Under the pieces are notes generated by a model, which was not told where the DNA came from, did no database searches, and saw nothing but the letters and a program-made list of their open reading frames with translations. The position numbers were made by a program, and so were the translations under genes. Shown in pieces: positions 62,707-64,000 of a DNA stretch of 64,000 bases; the stretch's first letter is position 1; each line of letters opens with the position of its first letter. This DNA comes from Sandaracinaceae bacterium (GTDB lineage Bacteria; Myxococcota_A; Polyangia; Polyangiales; Sandaracinaceae), in the NCBI GenBank assembly GCA_020633195.1, contig JACKEC010000019.1:248001-312000 (forward strand), given 5' to 3'.

Positions 62707-62794
62707 GCCCGACCTTGCGGCGCACCGTGACGCGCCAGATGTAGCGCGCCTCGGCGTGCGCATGCGGCTACCCTGGTCTCGTGCCTGCCTCGGG
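62707..62794 (+). repeat. copy 2 of an 88-bp direct repeat
   Basis: Reads R-P-T-L-R-R-T-V-T-R-Q-M and stop in one frame, like the end of the lipoprotein at 47807-48589, then overlaps the GTG start of the next gene. No intact gene precedes it here, so it looks like a scar of a lost gene end. Confidence 0.75.
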
Positions 62795-63755
62795 AGACCA
62801 GAGGATCCACGTCGTCCCGGGATGGGGCGCCGCGGCGTGCGTTGGCGAAGCTCACGCCGACGCCGGGGTCGTTCGGTGCACCGAGGACGTGAGCTGGGGT
62901 CCCTGCCGCTTCGGTGAGCCCGTGGACACTCTGCAATTCCTCTTGCGACGTGCTGCGTGGTGGGAGGCGTTCCTGCGGCTCGAGGATCTCGTCGAAGGGG
63001 CGACCCCGGACGCCGAGGCGCTCGCCGCGGGGCTCGGCGCGATGGCGGTGCGCGGCGGGGTGCTGTGGACCTCGGAGGTCGCGCACGAGCAGCTCGGCCT
63101 GTGTTGGCAGCTGGCCGCGATCCTCGCCCGGGCGGAGGAGGCGCCTCGCGTCTGGGTGGCGCGCGGTCCGAGCGGAGGACGCAGCCGGTCCGTCGGCTTG
63201 CTCCAGCCGGAGGAGATCGCCTCGGTGGTGCCGCGCCTCCTCTCTCCGGCCGAGATCGAGCGCGCGGTCGACCTCTGGCGCGCGTGGTCGGAGCCGACCC
63301 CGGAGCGGTTCGCGGACCGCGCGCGCGCGCTCCGCGGTGACCCGCTCGTCGGCGGCCTCTGGTCTCTGCTCGGGCGCTTCCCGAGCGCACGGGATGGGCT
63401 GACCGTCTGGGAGCGCCGCCTCCTGGCTCGTCTCGCCGAGAAGGCGGACGAGCCCACGGCCTGGACGGTCGGCAGCGTGATGGTGGAGGGCCTCGACGAC
63501 GCCCCCGACAGGGTCGACGGCCTCATCCTGTTCGCGCACATGCAGGAGCTCGCGCGGCACGGCCTGCTCGAGCAGGTGGGGGGCGGCACGATGTCGAAGA
63601 CCAACTTCACGGTCTCCGACCTGGGCCATCGAGCCTTGCGAGGGCAGGTCCATCGTCTCGACGTCGCTCGGCTCGACCGCTGGGTCGGCGGTACGCACCT
63701 GACCGAGACCTCCGCGGTCTGGGTGGTCGACGGCGACGAGCTGCGCCGACGCTAG
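62781..63755 (+). CDS. DUF1835-like hypothetical protein
   Basis: 324 residues. The start H-V-V-P-G-W-G-A-A and E-D-V-S-W-G-P-C resembles DUF1835 proteins (L-H-I-V-N-G-D-S-A-A... L-S-E-G-P). The rest is helical with W-W-E-A-F-L and L-L-A-R-L. The C-terminus has D-L-G-H-R-A-L-R. Soluble. Assignment tentative. GTG start inside the repeat copy. Confidence 0.55.
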   Translation: MPASGDQRIHVVPGWGAAACVGEAHADAGVVRCTEDVSWGPCRFGEPVDTLQFLLRRAAWWEAFLRLEDLVEGATPDAEALAAGLGAMAVRGGVLWTSEVAHEQLGLCWQLAAILARAEEAPRVWVARGPSGGRSRSVGLLQPEEIASVVPRLLSPAEIERAVDLWRAWSEPTPERFADRARALRGDPLVGGLWSLLGRFPSARDGLTVWERRLLARLAEKADEPTAWTVGSVMVEGLDDAPDRVDGLILFAHMQELARHGLLEQVGGGTMSKTNFTVSDLGHRALRGQVHRLDVARLDRWVGGTHLTETSAVWVVDGDELRRR

Positions 63756-63803
63756 CCTCGATCTTCCGAGTCGTTCGCCGACGACTGGACCACCCGTCCA
63801 TCC

Positions 63804-64000
63804 GTGAGCGAGCTACCCTCCGCGCGCGTGCCCGCCCCCACCACCGCGTTCGCCGACCTCCCCTGGGAGACCCTCGCCCCGGGGCTCCGCCAGAAGCGCG
63901 CCCCCGGCGCGCGCTGGATCGAGCACCGGCCCGAGCACGTGGAGACCGAGTGGTGCGAGAAGGCGCATCGAGGAGTGCTGCTCGACGGAGAGCTCGAGCT
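63804..64000 (+). CDS. N-terminus of a cupin-like protein (partial)
   Basis: About 66 codons to the window edge. L-P-W-E-T-L-A-P-G-L-R-Q-K then a Trp/His stretch and R-G-V-L-L-D-G-E-L-E-L, the last matching the first conserved strand of cupins (G-x-L-x-G-E-L-x-L). A GTG at 63828 is another possible start. Confidence 0.5.
   Translation, partial: MSELPSARVPAPTTAFADLPWETLAPGLRQKRAPGARWIEHRPEHVETEWCEKAHRGVLLDGELE

Noticed and set aside
62559..62744. A 61-codon frame ending in the repeat
   Set aside because: Frame lacks coding bias except where it copies the end of another gene.
1..64000. CRISPR arrays, tRNA, rRNA or transposase genes
   Set aside because: Looked for by eye; none seen.

Overview
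The window is about 70 % G+C with strong G/C bias at third codon positions. It is rich in secreted lipoproteins carrying Asp-Ala-Gly spacers, and it holds a membrane-linked Ser/Thr protein kinase, an RCC1-repeat lipoprotein and a DUF1592/DUF1552 pair. Together these suggest a large-genome myxobacterium, most like the Polyangiales/Sandaracinaceae. That placement is inference; there is no rRNA, tRNA or phylogenetic marker here. No transposase, CRISPR array or prophage gene was seen.

Layout. (1) 1-7660, minus strand: a tightly packed cluster of a small protein, a B12-type radical SAM enzyme with a C-terminal precursor-like repeat tail, a family-2 glycosyltransferase, two further radical SAM proteins (one SPASM-like), a GH5-type hydrolase-like protein, a methyltransferase and the start of a membrane-anchored protein. 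Several genes are joined by 4-base ATGA or GTGA overlaps. (2) 7686-12118, plus: a Cys-rich lipoprotein behind a sigma-54-type promoter, then the DUF1592-type and DUF1552 secreted pair. (3) 12135-16069, minus: an ABC exporter coupled to a polysaccharide deacetylase / GT2 / Cys-less radical-SAM-like fusion. (4) 16126-21151: a membrane protein, the RCC1 lipoprotein, a beta-barrel-like protein, a lipoprotein, a gene remnant and a membrane rhodanese behind a second sigma-54-type promoter. (5) 21158-29675, minus: surface-polymer genes (YfhO-type, GT39-type, GT1-type, nucleotide-sugar dehydrogenase) with a hairpin array, then TerC. (6) 29862-35058: lipoproteins, a GT2, a lipoprotein peroxiredoxin and the kinase. 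(7) 35117-42550: an AckA-PduL fusion, YjbQ and hotdog proteins, divergent from a two-gene NAD-linked formate dehydrogenase. (8) 42647-48589: a trypsin-like protease, a methyltransferase and several lipoproteins. (9) 48835-56900: a five-gene type I restriction-modification operon (hsdM, rhuM-like, hsdS, hsdR, trypsin-like protease), every junction a 4-base GTGA overlap. (10) 56980-64000: a two-component system, a Cys-rich lipoprotein, an Old Yellow Enzyme-type reductase, further lipoprotein and hypothetical genes and a partial gene.

How they fit together. Regions 1 and 3 look like peptide and/or glycan modification and export modules. Region 7 links acetyl-phosphate/acetate and formate oxidation. 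Region 9 is a defence island whose last gene is an unusual protease. A direct repeat of about 88 bp (48552-48638 and 62707-62794) brackets regions 9 and most of 10. The best candidates for something undescribed are the radical SAM enzyme with a fused repeat tail, the protease coupled to the R-M operon, and the deacetylase-GT2-pseudo-radical-SAM fusion.
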